This document shows positions 9,622 through 18,656 of a stretch of DNA of 64,000 nt, piece after piece (within the stretch, counting starts at the first letter, position 1; every line of letters begins with the position of its first letter). The translations under genes and the position numbers were made by a program. The notes under the pieces were generated by a model. That model was not told the DNA's origin, ran no database searches, and saw nothing but the letters and a program-made list of their open reading frames with translations. Source of the stretch: Geobacter sp. SVR (lineage in GTDB: Bacteria; Desulfobacterota; Desulfuromonadia; Geobacterales; Pseudopelobacteraceae); assembly GCF_016865365.1 (NCBI RefSeq), contig NZ_AP024469.1, positions 558,001 to 622,000 on the forward strand, in the 5' to 3' direction.

Positions 9622-11886
9622 ATGGAAGCACCGACGATAAAGGTTCTGGTGATCGAGGACAATCCGGCCCATGCAGCCATGATCCAGGAGATGCTGGCGG
9701 AATCACGGAAGCCTGCGTTCACGGTTCAGCATGTGCGGTATCTGGCGGAGGGGCTCGAGCAGCTCTCCGGCAGTGCCTTCGATGTCATCCTGATCGATCT
9801 GGGGTTGCCCGACAGCCAGGGGCTCGAGACTGCCCTGGCCGTGCGGAAGCAGGCCACGTTGACGCCAATCGTGGTGATGACCGCTCTCGATGACGAAGAT
9901 GCCGCGCTGAAAGCGCTGCAACTGGACATACAGGACTACCTGATCAAGGGAGAAATCACCGGCAATCTGCTGAAACGCTCGATCCGCTATGCCATGCAAC
10001 GGAAGCAGGACACCGAAGCGCTGCGGCAGAGCGAGCAGCGCTTCGCCTCATTCATGCTCAACCTCCCCGCCGCAGCCTGGATGAAGGACCGGCACGGCCG
10101 GTACGTATATGCCAATGCGCAAATGGAGCGAGTCTTCTCCCTACCGTTTTCCAAATTTTCAGGCAAGACCGATGGTGAATTTCTGCCACCGGAAACGGCC
10201 GGATCGCTCCGGGAAAATGATGAACGGGTATTGGCCGAAGGGGAAAGCCTGCAAACCATCGAGGTCCTGCGTCAGGCCGACGGCATCGAGCACCATTCGG
10301 TCGTCGGCAAGTTTCCCATTCCGGGCCCGGATGGCCAGGTGGCATACGTTGCCGGCGTCGCGTTGGACACTACCGAGCAGGTAAAGGCAGTGGAGGCACT
10401 GCAAAAATCGGAAAGAAAGTTTGCGAAGATCTTCCATGCTGCCCCGGCGCTGGTCGGCATATCCACTCCGGAAGAAGGAAGATTCATCGATGTCAACGAT
10501 GCAACAATCCAGTTATTGGGCTATCGGCGCGAGGAAATGATCGGTCGAACGGCACTGGAGCTCAATATCTGGGAAGACCTGTCCGACAGGGCCCGGGTGC
10601 TGCAGGCGCTGGAGGAAAAGGGATCGGCGAAAAACATCGAAGTCAGGCTCAGGGGCAAGAACGGTCAGATCCTTGTCGGCCTGTTTTCCGCGGAATACGT
10701 TGATTTGGACGGTGACCGGTACCTGCTCAGCCTGGTCAGAGACATCACCGAGCGCAAACGGGCGGAGGAAACGCTTCGGAAATCGGAGCAGAAGTTTGCC
10801 AAGGTTTTCAACTCGGTCCCGGCGCTGGTCAGCATATCGACCTTGAAAGAAGGGGGATTCGTCGAGGTGAACGAGACAATGCTGAAAATGCTCGGCTACC
10901 GGCGCGAGGAAATGATCGGCCGCACGGCAATGGAACTCGGCATCTGGAATGATCTGGCCGACAGGGCCCGAATACAGCAGGCACTGGAAGAAAAGGGATC
11001 GGCGAAAAACTTTGAAGTCAGGTTCAGGGGGAAGAAAGGCCAAAGCTTCGTCGGGCTCTTTTCCGCGGAGTATGTTGATTTTGGCAATGACCGGTACATG
11101 CTCAGTCTGGTGAAAGACATAACGCTCACAAAGCAGGCACAGCAGGAAGTCGAGCTGCTGAACACGCAACTGGGGGCACGGGCCGCCGAACTGGAGGAGG
11201 CCAACCGGCAACTGGAGGCTTTCAATTACGCGGTCGCCCACGACTTGCGCAAGCCGTTGTCGACCATCAACGGTTACTGCCAGATCATCCGGGAGGCGTG
11301 CGGCGAACGGCTCGACGCGGAATGCAGGAATTATTTGCAGGAGGCTTACGACGGTACCTGGCGCATGAGCCGGCTCATCGATGCATTGCTCAGGTTTTCC
11401 CAAGCAAGCCGCATTGAGCCGCGCCGGGAACAGGTCGATTTCAGCAGCATGGCCCGGGCGGTTGCGGTCGACCTGCAGCACGCCGAACCGGCCCGCCGGG
11501 TCGACTTTCGGATCGCGGAAGGGATCTCGGTTATCGGCGACACCGACCTGCTGCGGGTAGTGCTGGCCAATCTCATCGGCAATGCGTGGAAGTACACCGC
11601 CAAATTGGAAGAGGCCGTTATCGAATTCGGGGTGACCCGGGCAAGAGAGGAGAAGGCTTGCTTTGTCAGAGACAACGGACCGGGCTTCGCCATGGCCGAT
11701 GCGGAAAAGCTGTTCATTCCCTTCCAGCGGGTCGCCGGAAAAGAGTTCGCAGGGCATGGGATCGGCCTGGCAACGGTGGAAAGAATCATCAGGCGTCACG
11801 GCGGCCGGATATGGGCCGCAGGGGAGCCGGGCAAGGGGGCCACCTTTTACTTCACGCTGCCGAATATGGACAAAATCCCGCATTAA
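9622..11886 (+). CDS. Receiver-headed PAS hybrid histidine kinase
   Basis: 754-aa soluble kinase: receiver (E12-D13, Asp59, Thr87, Lys109), PAS-a (about 136-262), PAS-b (263-386), second PAS-b (387-510), coiled coil with VELLNTQLGARAAELEEANR, HisKA with His540, HATPase_c (NLIGNAWKY, DNGPGF, GHGIGLATVERI). The ATG at 9622 follows GAGGTGAGGGT and matches the N-termini of the paralogues; the open frame upstream merely overlaps the previous gene. Only 37 bases separate it from the preceding stop, and that spacer is nearly identical to the one before the gene at 15582. It lacks the GAF, second PAS-a and PAS-c modules found in the two larger paralogues. Input signals are unknown. Confidence 0.92.
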   Translation: MEAPTIKVLVIEDNPAHAAMIQEMLAESRKPAFTVQHVRYLAEGLEQLSGSAFDVILIDLGLPDSQGLETALAVRKQATLTPIVVMTALDDEDAALKALQLDIQDYLIKGEITGNLLKRSIRYAMQRKQDTEALRQSEQRFASFMLNLPAAAWMKDRHGRYVYANAQMERVFSLPFSKFSGKTDGEFLPPETAGSLRENDERVLAEGESLQTIEVLRQADGIEHHSVVGKFPIPGPDGQVAYVAGVALDTTEQVKAVEALQKSERKFAKIFHAAPALVGISTPEEGRFIDVNDATIQLLGYRREEMIGRTALELNIWEDLSDRARVLQALEEKGSAKNIEVRLRGKNGQILVGLFSAEYVDLDGDRYLLSLVRDITERKRAEETLRKSEQKFAKVFNSVPALVSISTLKEGGFVEVNETMLKMLGYRREEMIGRTAMELGIWNDLADRARIQQALEEKGSAKNFEVRFRGKKGQSFVGLFSAEYVDFGNDRYMLSLVKDITLTKQAQQEVELLNTQLGARAAELEEANRQLEAFNYAVAHDLRKPLSTINGYCQIIREACGERLDAECRNYLQEAYDGTWRMSRLIDALLRFSQASRIEPRREQVDFSSMARAVAVDLQHAEPARRVDFRIAEGISVIGDTDLLRVVLANLIGNAWKYTAKLEEAVIEFGVTRAREEKACFVRDNGPGFAMADAEKLFIPFQRVAGKEFAGHGIGLATVERIIRRHGGRIWAAGEPGKGATFYFTLPNMDKIPH

Positions 11887-11973
11887 TCTGTGTTGCGAGC
11901 GGTATGAACGGTCGACATCGGGAATCAAAGAAGATCGTGTTCGGAATCGGAGGATTGCCGCCGAGGTGAGGGT

Positions 11974-14900
11974 ATGGAAGCATCGACGATAAAGGTTCTG
12001 GTGTTCGAGGACAACCCGGCCCATGCAGCCGTGATCCAGGAGATACTGACGGAGTCACGGAAGCCTGCGTTCACGGTTCAGCATGTGCGGTATCTGGCGG
12101 AGGGGCTTGAACGGCTCTCAAGCAGTGCCTTCGACGTCATCCTGATCGATCTGGGGTTGCCCGACAGCCAGGGGCTCGAGACTGCCCTGGCTGTGCGGAA
12201 GCAGGCCACGTTGACGCCGATCGTGGTGATGACCGCCCTCGATGACGAAGAAACTGCCCTGAAAGCGCTGCAACTGGACATACAGGACTACCTGATCAAG
12301 GGAGAGATCACCGGAAACCTGCTGAAACGCTCGATCCGCTATGCCATACAGCGAAAGCAGGACACCGAGGCGTTGCGGCAGAGCGAGCAGCGCTTTACCT
12401 CATTCATGCTGCACCTCCCCGCCGCAGCCTGGATGAAGGACCAGCAGGGCCGGTACGTGTACGGCAACGGGGAACACGAACGCATTTTTTCCCTGCCCTT
12501 TTCCGAATACTCCAACAAGCGCGACGAAGAATTCCTGGCGCCGGAAACCGCCCAACAGCTTCGGGAGAACGATGAGCGGGTGCTGACCGAGGGTGAAAGC
12601 CTGCAAATCAACGAGGTCCTGCGTCGGGCCGACGGCATCGAGCACCACTTCATCGTCAGCAAGTTCCCCATTCCGGGTCCCGACGGTCAGGTGGCATACG
12701 TTGCCGGTATCGCGCTCGACATCACCGAGCAGAAGCGGGCGGAAGAGGCCATGCAGAAATCGGAAAGGAAACTGGCGAAGATTTTTCATGCGGTTCCGGC
12801 GATCCTCGGCATATCCACGGTGGAGGAAGGACGATTCGTTGATATCAATGAGAACGCACTCGAATTGTTAGGCTACCGGCGCGATGAGATGATCGGCCGC
12901 ACCGCATTGGAACTCGGTCTATGGGAGGAGATGTCCGAGCGGACGAGAGTGCTGCAGGCGCTGGAAGAAAAGGGATCGATAAGAAACGTGGAGGTCAGAC
13001 TGAGAGGAAAAAGTGGCCAGACCCTGGTTTGTCTCTTTTCCGGGGAATTCATCGATATTGACGGTGAGCGGTACCTGCTCAGCCTGATTCGGGATATCAC
13101 CGACCGCAGACGGGCCGAGGAGGCGCTCCAAAAATCGGAGAAGAAGTTTGTAAAGGTGTTCAACGCGGCTCCGGCGCTGCTTGCCGTTTCGACCCTGGAA
13201 GACGGAATGTTTCTCAATGTCAACGACACTATGGTGCGCACCCTGGGCTATCGGCGCGACGAAATGATTGGCCGTACCGGAGTGGAGCTTGACCTGTGGG
13301 AGGATATGTCGGAACGGGCCACACTCCTGCAGGTGCTGGAAGAAAAGGGATCAGTGAAAAACGTGGAGGTCAGGCTCAGGGGAAAGAACGGCCAGCACCT
13401 TGTCGGTCTCTTCTCAGCGGAATACATCGATATTGATGGCGATCGTTACATGCTCAGCCTGGTGAAGGACATCACCCTGAAAAAGCGGGCACAGGAGAAA
13501 GTTGAGCGGCTGAACATCGAACTGGTGGCGGCCAACAAGGTCCTGGCCGACGATCTGGAGGCGATGAAAATACTTCAGAAGATCGGCATGCTGTTCCTGC
13601 ATGAAGAAAGCCTGGAACAGATCCTTTCCCAGGTACTGGAGGCGGCTATCGGCATTGCCGGCGCCGATTTCGGCAACATCCAGATCATAAACCCCGCCAC
13701 CTCCAGTCTGCAGATCGCAGTCCAGCACGGCTTTCCCCAGTGGTGGCTCGACTACTGGAACAGGGTGGCCGAGGGCAAGGGGATGCGCGGCACAGCACTT
13801 GGTCACGGTGAGCGCGTCATCGTGGAGGACATCGAACACAATCCGATCTTCTCCGGCACCGAGGTACTTGAGATCCAGCTCAGGGTGGGGGTGCGTGCGG
13901 TCCAGTCCACCCCCCTCGTCAGCCGCTCGGGCAGTCTCCTCGGTATGCTCTCGACGCATTACAAGGCGCCGCACCGGCCGAACAACCGCGAATTACGTTT
14001 GCTGGATCTGCTGGCCCGCCATGCGGCCGATTTCATCGAAGAAACGCGTCTGAGGGAGATGCTGGAGGCACGGGTACAGCAGAGCGAGGAACGCTTTGCC
14101 GCTTTCATGAGTCATCTCCCCTCGGCAGCCTGGATGAAGGACCTGACTGGCCGCTTCGTCTACGCTAACACGGAGGTCGAGCACCTTTTCTCAATACCTT
14201 TTGCCGAATATTCAGGCAAGACCGAAGAAGAATTCCTACCCCCAGAAACTGCCCGCCAGCTTCGTGAGAATGATGAACTGGTACTGGCCGGAGGAAAGAG
14301 CATGCAAACTATTGAGGTCCTCACGTTGTCAGACGAGATCGAACACCATTTCATCGTCAGCAAGTTCGTGGTGCCGGGACCCGACGGCCGGGCTGCATAC
14401 CTTGCCGGCCTCGCACAGGACATCACCGAGCGCGTGCGGGCGGAGGAGGCACTGCATGCCAGCGAGGAGCGCTTTCGCGCCCTGGTGACGGCCAGTTCAC
14501 AGGTATTATACCGGATGAGCCCGGACGGGAGCGAGATGCGCCAGCTCAGCAGCAAGGGATTTCTGGCCAGCACCGAGACACCGAGCAGTGACTGGCTTCA
14601 GAGATACATCCCTCCGGAGGATCAGCTGCAGGTGATCGCCGAACTTCAGTATGCCATCCGGACCAAGAGTATGTACGAGCTGGAACATCGGGTCTGGCGA
14701 GCCGACGGTGGTCTGGGATGGGTATTGTCGCGCGCCGTTCCGCTGATGGATGCCAATGGCAAGATCGTTGAATGGTTCGGGGCGGCCAACGACATCACCG
14801 AACGCGTGGAAACCGAGAGAGCAGAACTGGCAGCCCGGGCCGCCGAGTTGGAGGAGGCCAACCGGGAACTGGAGGCGTTCAACTACACGGTGGCCCACGA

Positions 14901-15543
14901 CCTGCGCAAGCCGCTGGCGACCATCAACGGTTACTGCCAGATCATCCTGGGGATGTGCGGCGACCGGCTCGACGGGGAGTGCAGGAACTATCTTCAGTCC
15001 GCCTACGACGGCACCTGGCGTATGAGCCGGCTCATCGACGCCCTGCTCAACTTCTCCCGGGCAAGCCGCATCGAGCCGCGCCGGGAAGGGGTCGACCTCA
15101 GCGGCCTGGCCCAGGCGGTTGCGGTCGAGCTGAAGCTCACCGAGCTGGCCCGTCGGGTCGACTTCCGGATCGTGGAAGGGCTCTCGGTCATTGGTGACGC
15201 CGACCTGCTGCGGGTGGTGCTGGCAAATCTGATCGGCAACGCCTGGAAGTACACCGGCAACCGGGAAGAGGCAGTCATCGAATTCGGGGTGATGCAGGTG
15301 GGCGAGGAAGAGGCCTACTTTGTCAGGGACAACGGCCCGGGGTTCGCCATGGCCGATGCGGGAAAACTGTTCCTCCCTTTCCAGCGGGTGGCCGGAAACG
15401 AGTTTGCCGGGCATGGGATCGGTCTGGCAACGGTGGAGAGGATCATCAGGCGTCACGGCGGAAGGATATGGGCCGAAGGAGAGCCGGGCAAGGGGGCGGT
15501 CTTTTACTTCACCCTGTCGAATACGGACAAAGCCTCGCATTAA
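11974..15543 (+). CDS. Receiver-headed multi-PAS/GAF hybrid histidine kinase
   Basis: 1189-aa soluble kinase: receiver (E12-D13, Asp59), PAS-a (about 136-262), PAS-b (263-386), PAS-b (387-510), GAF (about 525-700), PAS-a (701-828), PAS-c (829-955), HisKA with His975, HATPase_c. The architecture equals that of the 1441-aa paralogue minus two PAS domains. The GAF stretch (EAMKILQKIGMLFLHEESL and onward) is nearly identical between them. The start follows TTGCCGCCGAGGTGAGGGT. The spacer before it carries about 50 extra bases compared with the other array spacers. Like its siblings it has an N-terminal receiver, so it could accept phosphate as well as donate it; the direction of flow cannot be read from sequence. 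Confidence 0.92.
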   Translation: MEASTIKVLVFEDNPAHAAVIQEILTESRKPAFTVQHVRYLAEGLERLSSSAFDVILIDLGLPDSQGLETALAVRKQATLTPIVVMTALDDEETALKALQLDIQDYLIKGEITGNLLKRSIRYAIQRKQDTEALRQSEQRFTSFMLHLPAAAWMKDQQGRYVYGNGEHERIFSLPFSEYSNKRDEEFLAPETAQQLRENDERVLTEGESLQINEVLRRADGIEHHFIVSKFPIPGPDGQVAYVAGIALDITEQKRAEEAMQKSERKLAKIFHAVPAILGISTVEEGRFVDINENALELLGYRRDEMIGRTALELGLWEEMSERTRVLQALEEKGSIRNVEVRLRGKSGQTLVCLFSGEFIDIDGERYLLSLIRDITDRRRAEEALQKSEKKFVKVFNAAPALLAVSTLEDGMFLNVNDTMVRTLGYRRDEMIGRTGVELDLWEDMSERATLLQVLEEKGSVKNVEVRLRGKNGQHLVGLFSAEYIDIDGDRYMLSLVKDITLKKRAQEKVERLNIELVAANKVLADDLEAMKILQKIGMLFLHEESLEQILSQVLEAAIGIAGADFGNIQIINPATSSLQIAVQHGFPQWWLDYWNRVAEGKGMRGTALGHGERVIVEDIEHNPIFSGTEVLEIQLRVGVRAVQSTPLVSRSGSLLGMLSTHYKAPHRPNNRELRLLDLLARHAADFIEETRLREMLEARVQQSEERFAAFMSHLPSAAWMKDLTGRFVYANTEVEHLFSIPFAEYSGKTEEEFLPPETARQLRENDELVLAGGKSMQTIEVLTLSDEIEHHFIVSKFVVPGPDGRAAYLAGLAQDITERVRAEEALHASEERFRALVTASSQVLYRMSPDGSEMRQLSSKGFLASTETPSSDWLQRYIPPEDQLQVIAELQYAIRTKSMYELEHRVWRADGGLGWVLSRAVPLMDANGKIVEWFGAANDITERVETERAELAARAAELEEANRELEAFNYTVAHDLRKPLATINGYCQIILGMCGDRLDGECRNYLQSAYDGTWRMSRLIDALLNFSRASRIEPRREGVDLSGLAQAVAVELKLTELARRVDFRIVEGLSVIGDADLLRVVLANLIGNAWKYTGNREEAVIEFGVMQVGEEEAYFVRDNGPGFAMADAGKLFLPFQRVAGNEFAGHGIGLATVERIIRRHGGRIWAEGEPGKGAVFYFTLSNTDKASH

Positions 15544-15581
15544 TCTCTGGTGTGAGCGGTATTGCCGCCGAGGTGAGTGGC

Positions 15582-17468
15582 ATGGAAGCATCGACGATAA
15601 AAGTTTTGGTGTTCGAGGACAACCCAGCCCATGCAGCCATGATCCAGGAGATGCTGACGGAATCACGGAAGCCTGCGTTCACGGTTCGGCATGTGCGGTA
15701 TCTGGCGGAAGGGCTCGGACAGCTATCGAGCAGTGCCTTCGACGTCATCCTGATCGATCTGGGACTGCCGGACAGCCAGGGGCTCGCGACCGCCCTGGCC
15801 GTGCGCGACCGGGCCAGACTGACGCCGATCGTGGTGATGACCGCCCTCGATAACGAAGAGATTGCGTTGAAAGCGCTGCAATTGGACATACAGGACTATC
15901 TCGTCAAGGACGAAATCACCGGCAACTTGCTGAAGCGCTCGTTAGGGTATGCCATGCAGCGAAAGCACGACACCGAGGCGCTGCGGCAGAGCGAGCAGCG
16001 TTTCGCCTCGTTCATGCTGCATCTTCCTGCCGCAGCCTGGATCAAGGATCTGCAGGGCCGGTATGTGTATGCCAACGCGGAGGAGGATCGCATCTTTTCC
16101 CTTCCCTTCTCCGAATATTTGGGCAAGCGTGACGAAGAATTCCTGCCGCCGGCAACATCCCGGCAGCTTCGTGCGAACGATGAACAGGTGCTGGCCGACG
16201 GAGAGAGCCTGCAAGCCATCGAGCTTCTGCGCCAAGCCGACGGCATCGAACACCACCTGATCGTCAGCAAGTTTCCCATCCCGGGTCCCGACGGTCGGCC
16301 GGCATATGTTGCCGGCATTGCGCTCGACATCACCGAACGGAAACTGGCGGAGGAGCAGCTGCGGAAATCTCAAAACGAGCTGGCGAAAATTTTTCACGGA
16401 GTTCCGGCACTGATCCTCGTATCCACCTTGAAAGAAGGAAGAATCGTCGATATCAATCAAACCGCCCTGCAAACCCTGGGCTATCGGCGAGACGAGGTAA
16501 TCGGCAGGACCGTAACCGAGATCCGTTTCGGAGATACGCTGCCTGACCGGGCCGTGATGCTGCAGATGCTGCAAGAACAGGGATCGCTTCAGAATTATGA
16601 AATCAGATTTAGTGGAAAAGGCGGCCAGGCCTTTATTGGTCTTCTTTCTGCCGATTTGATCGAATTTGACGGCGAACCGCACATCCTCAGCCTGGTAAAG
16701 GACATAACCCTCGCAAAACAGGCCCAGCAGCAGGTCGAGCTGCTGAACAGGCAACTGGCGGCGCGGGCAGTTGAACTGGAGGAAGCCAACCGGGAGTTGG
16801 AAGCCTTCAACTATACGGCCGCCCACGACCTACGCAAGCCGCTGTCGACCATCAACGGCTACTGCCAGATCATCCGGGAGCTGTGCGGCGACCTGCTCGA
16901 CGAGGAATGCAGTAACTATCTTCAGTCCGCCTACGACGGCACCTGGCGCATGAGCCGGCTCATTGATGCCCTGCTCAGGTTTTCTCAGGCGAGCCGCGTC
17001 GAGCCGCGCCGGGAACGTGTCGATCTCAGCGGCCTGGCCCGGGCAGTTGCGGATGAGCTGCGGCATGCCGAGCCGGCGCGCAGGGTCCGGTTCCTGATTG
17101 CGGAGGGTATAGAGGGGGTCGGCGATGCCGACCTGTTACGGGTGGTGCTGGCCAACCTTATCGGCAATGCCTGGAAGTACACCGGCACCCGGGAGGAAGC
17201 CGTCATCGAGTTCGGGGTAACGCAGGTGGGTGAGGATAGGCCGTATTTTATCAGGGACAATGGCCCGGGCTTCTCCATGGCCGATGCGGAAAAGCTGTTC
17301 ATTCCCTTTCAGCGGGTTGCCGGAAACGAGTTTGCAGGGCACGGGATAGGCCTGGCAACGGTAGAGAGGATCATCAGGCGTCACGGCGGCCGGATATGGG
17401 CCGAAGGGGAGCCGGGCAAGGGAGCGACTTTTTACTTCACGTTGCGGAAGTATGCGGCTTTGGGCTGA
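15582..17468 (+). CDS. Receiver-headed PAS hybrid histidine kinase (last of array)
   Basis: 628-aa soluble kinase and the shortest receiver-headed member: receiver (E12-D13, Asp59), PAS-a (about 136-262), one diverged PAS-b (263-386, with TVTEIRFGDTLPD where siblings have the TALEL...WED pattern), linker VELLNRQLAARAVELEEANR, HisKA with His415 (AAHDLRKPL, Ala for the usual Val), HATPase_c. The ATG follows CCGAGGTGAGTGGC. The C-terminal tail (LRKYAALG) departs from the LPNMDK ending of its siblings. It is the 3' end of the array; the next gene is convergent, 53 bases away, and no clear terminator was seen between them. Confidence 0.9.
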   Translation: MEASTIKVLVFEDNPAHAAMIQEMLTESRKPAFTVRHVRYLAEGLGQLSSSAFDVILIDLGLPDSQGLATALAVRDRARLTPIVVMTALDNEEIALKALQLDIQDYLVKDEITGNLLKRSLGYAMQRKHDTEALRQSEQRFASFMLHLPAAAWIKDLQGRYVYANAEEDRIFSLPFSEYLGKRDEEFLPPATSRQLRANDEQVLADGESLQAIELLRQADGIEHHLIVSKFPIPGPDGRPAYVAGIALDITERKLAEEQLRKSQNELAKIFHGVPALILVSTLKEGRIVDINQTALQTLGYRRDEVIGRTVTEIRFGDTLPDRAVMLQMLQEQGSLQNYEIRFSGKGGQAFIGLLSADLIEFDGEPHILSLVKDITLAKQAQQQVELLNRQLAARAVELEEANRELEAFNYTAAHDLRKPLSTINGYCQIIRELCGDLLDEECSNYLQSAYDGTWRMSRLIDALLRFSQASRVEPRRERVDLSGLARAVADELRHAEPARRVRFLIAEGIEGVGDADLLRVVLANLIGNAWKYTGTREEAVIEFGVTQVGEDRPYFIRDNGPGFSMADAEKLFIPFQRVAGNEFAGHGIGLATVERIIRRHGGRIWAEGEPGKGATFYFTLRKYAALG

Positions 17469-17521
17469 AGGCATGCTGCCATCAGGTTCTGCAGATAGCT
17501 GTTTCAACGGGTCCGGCAGGT

Positions 17522-17983
17522 TCACGCCCGCTCCGCACCACCGTCACTTCGGCGCGGATAGCCGGCGCAGGTGCCGCGCAACTGCTCGCGGATGTTGTCC
17601 ATCATGGCCTCTTCGTCTTCGAAGCCCTCGGCCGCCTTGAGATTCATGGCCAACGGCAGCAGGCCCAGCAGCAGGTTACGCAGATTGCCGCAGCCCGATT
17701 CCCCCCCCAGTGCCTCCATGATGCGCCGGTTGAGCCCTTTGCCGATGGTCGTGCCGGCCAGCTGCTGCAGCCGCAGGGTCGCGAACCGGCATTCTCCGGT
17801 CGGGCAGCGGCGGAACTCGGCCGTAATGCCGTCGATGACCAGCGTGTCTTCGAGCACCAGCACCTCCAGCACGATGTCGTGGTAACGGTCGCGCATGGTG
17901 GCCGAGAGCAGCAGGCGGCCATCTCCGTGCCGTCCGATGCGGTAGGAAATGTCGCGCTGAAAACCGTCCATGAGATTGGTCAT
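17522..17983 (-). CDS. DUF2889 domain protein
   Basis: 153-aa protein matching the DUF2889 family: an N-terminal beta-rich half (DISYRIGRHGDGRLLLSATMRDRYHDI) and a conserved middle (EFRRCPTGECRF), then a helical C-terminus. The start ATG at 17983 has AGGAGGG about 5 bases upstream; a longer frame exists but runs back into the neighbouring permease gene. It lies 11 bases after that permease gene on the same strand, so the two are likely one operon. The biochemical role of DUF2889 is not established to my knowledge; members are often found near transporters and regulators. Confidence 0.75.
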   Translation of the reverse strand: MTNLMDGFQRDISYRIGRHGDGRLLLSATMRDRYHDIVLEVLVLEDTLVIDGITAEFRRCPTGECRFATLRLQQLAGTTIGKGLNRRIMEALGGESGCGNLRNLLLGLLPLAMNLKAAEGFEDEEAMMDNIREQLRGTCAGYPRRSDGGAERA

Positions 17984-17994
17984 GCCAGACCCTC

Positions 17995-18432
17995 CTAACG
18001 TTTGATGATCAGGGCGGCCCCGGCGGCCAGGAGCAGGATGCCCAGAGCCCGGGTCATCGTGAAGGGGATCTGCCGCAGGCCAAAGGCACCGAAATGGTCC
18101 ATGACCGAGCCGCTCAGCAACTGGCCCGCGATGATTGCCGCCATCACGGCGGCCGTACCGAGCCGCGGCACGGTCATGATCGTCAGGGTGACGAAAAAGG
18201 CGCCGAACAGCCCGCCGGTCAGCTCCCACCAGGAGGCGGAGGCCACGCCGCGCAGGCTGCCCTTGCCCATCAGCAGCACGACCGCCAGCATGGCCAGGGT
18301 GCCCACGGCGAACGAGATCAGGGAACTCTCGTAGGCGCCGGTCTTCTGGGCCAGCCGGGCATTGATCGACGGTTGTATCGCCACCGCCATCCCGCCGCAG
18401 ACCATCAGCATCATCATCACCAGGTTGCTCAT
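17995..18432 (-). CDS. DMT-superfamily YdcZ-like inner-membrane permease
   Basis: 145-aa hydrophobic protein with about five membrane helices, starting MSNLVMMMLMVCGGMAVAIQ and ending LLLAAGAALIIKR. Length, the N-terminal helix with a Q-x-x-x-N motif (QPSINARL) and the SWWELTGGLFGAFFV segment fit the DUF606/YdcZ branch of drug/metabolite transporters, which are half-size permeases that probably dimerise. The ATG at 18432 is preferred because AGGGGGAGAG precedes it; the open frame continues 12 codons further upstream into the repeat element. The substrate is unknown. Probably co-transcribed with the DUF2889 gene downstream. Confidence 0.75.
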   Translation of the reverse strand: MSNLVMMMLMVCGGMAVAIQPSINARLAQKTGAYESSLISFAVGTLAMLAVVLLMGKGSLRGVASASWWELTGGLFGAFFVTLTIMTVPRLGTAAVMAAIIAGQLLSGSVMDHFGAFGLRQIPFTMTRALGILLLAAGAALIIKR

Positions 18433-18448
18433 CGCTCTCCCCCTAAAA

Positions 18449-18649
18449 GGTTGTTGAAAAACGGGCATCTCGCCGCCGTCCTCGTCAGCCGCCTTGTGCG
18501 GCGTAGCGCTGTAGCCCTCTCCCTATCCCTCCCCCAGAGGGGGAGGGCATTCTGTTCCCTCTCCCTTCGGGAGAGGGTGGCCAAAGGCCGGGTGAGGGCC
18601 TCCGCGGGGCTTCCTGCGGGTGCGACGATCTACCCATTTTTGAACAACC
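18449..18649. repeat. Miniature inverted-repeat element, about 200 bp
   Basis: The ends are imperfect 17-base inverted repeats: GGTTGTTGAAAAACGGG at 18449-18465 and CCCATTTTTGAACAACC at 18633-18649 (15 of 17 positions match after inversion). Inside are further palindromes, including CCCTCTCCC TTC GGGAGAGGG near 18560-18580. No open frame of interest is present. The structure fits a non-autonomous mobile element or REP-like composite inserted between the permease gene and tag. Confidence 0.6.
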
Positions 18650-18656
18650 TGAGAAT

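Noticed and set aside
5259-17468. Repeated DNA in the kinase array considered as CRISPR or satellite repeats
   Set aside because: The repeats are coding modules of 370 bases or more with coding-type divergence, not short regularly spaced repeats. No CRISPR array was seen anywhere in the window.
17469-18656. Insertion sequence near the end of the kinase array
   Set aside because: No transposase frame is present; only the short inverted-repeat element at 18449-18649 is supported.
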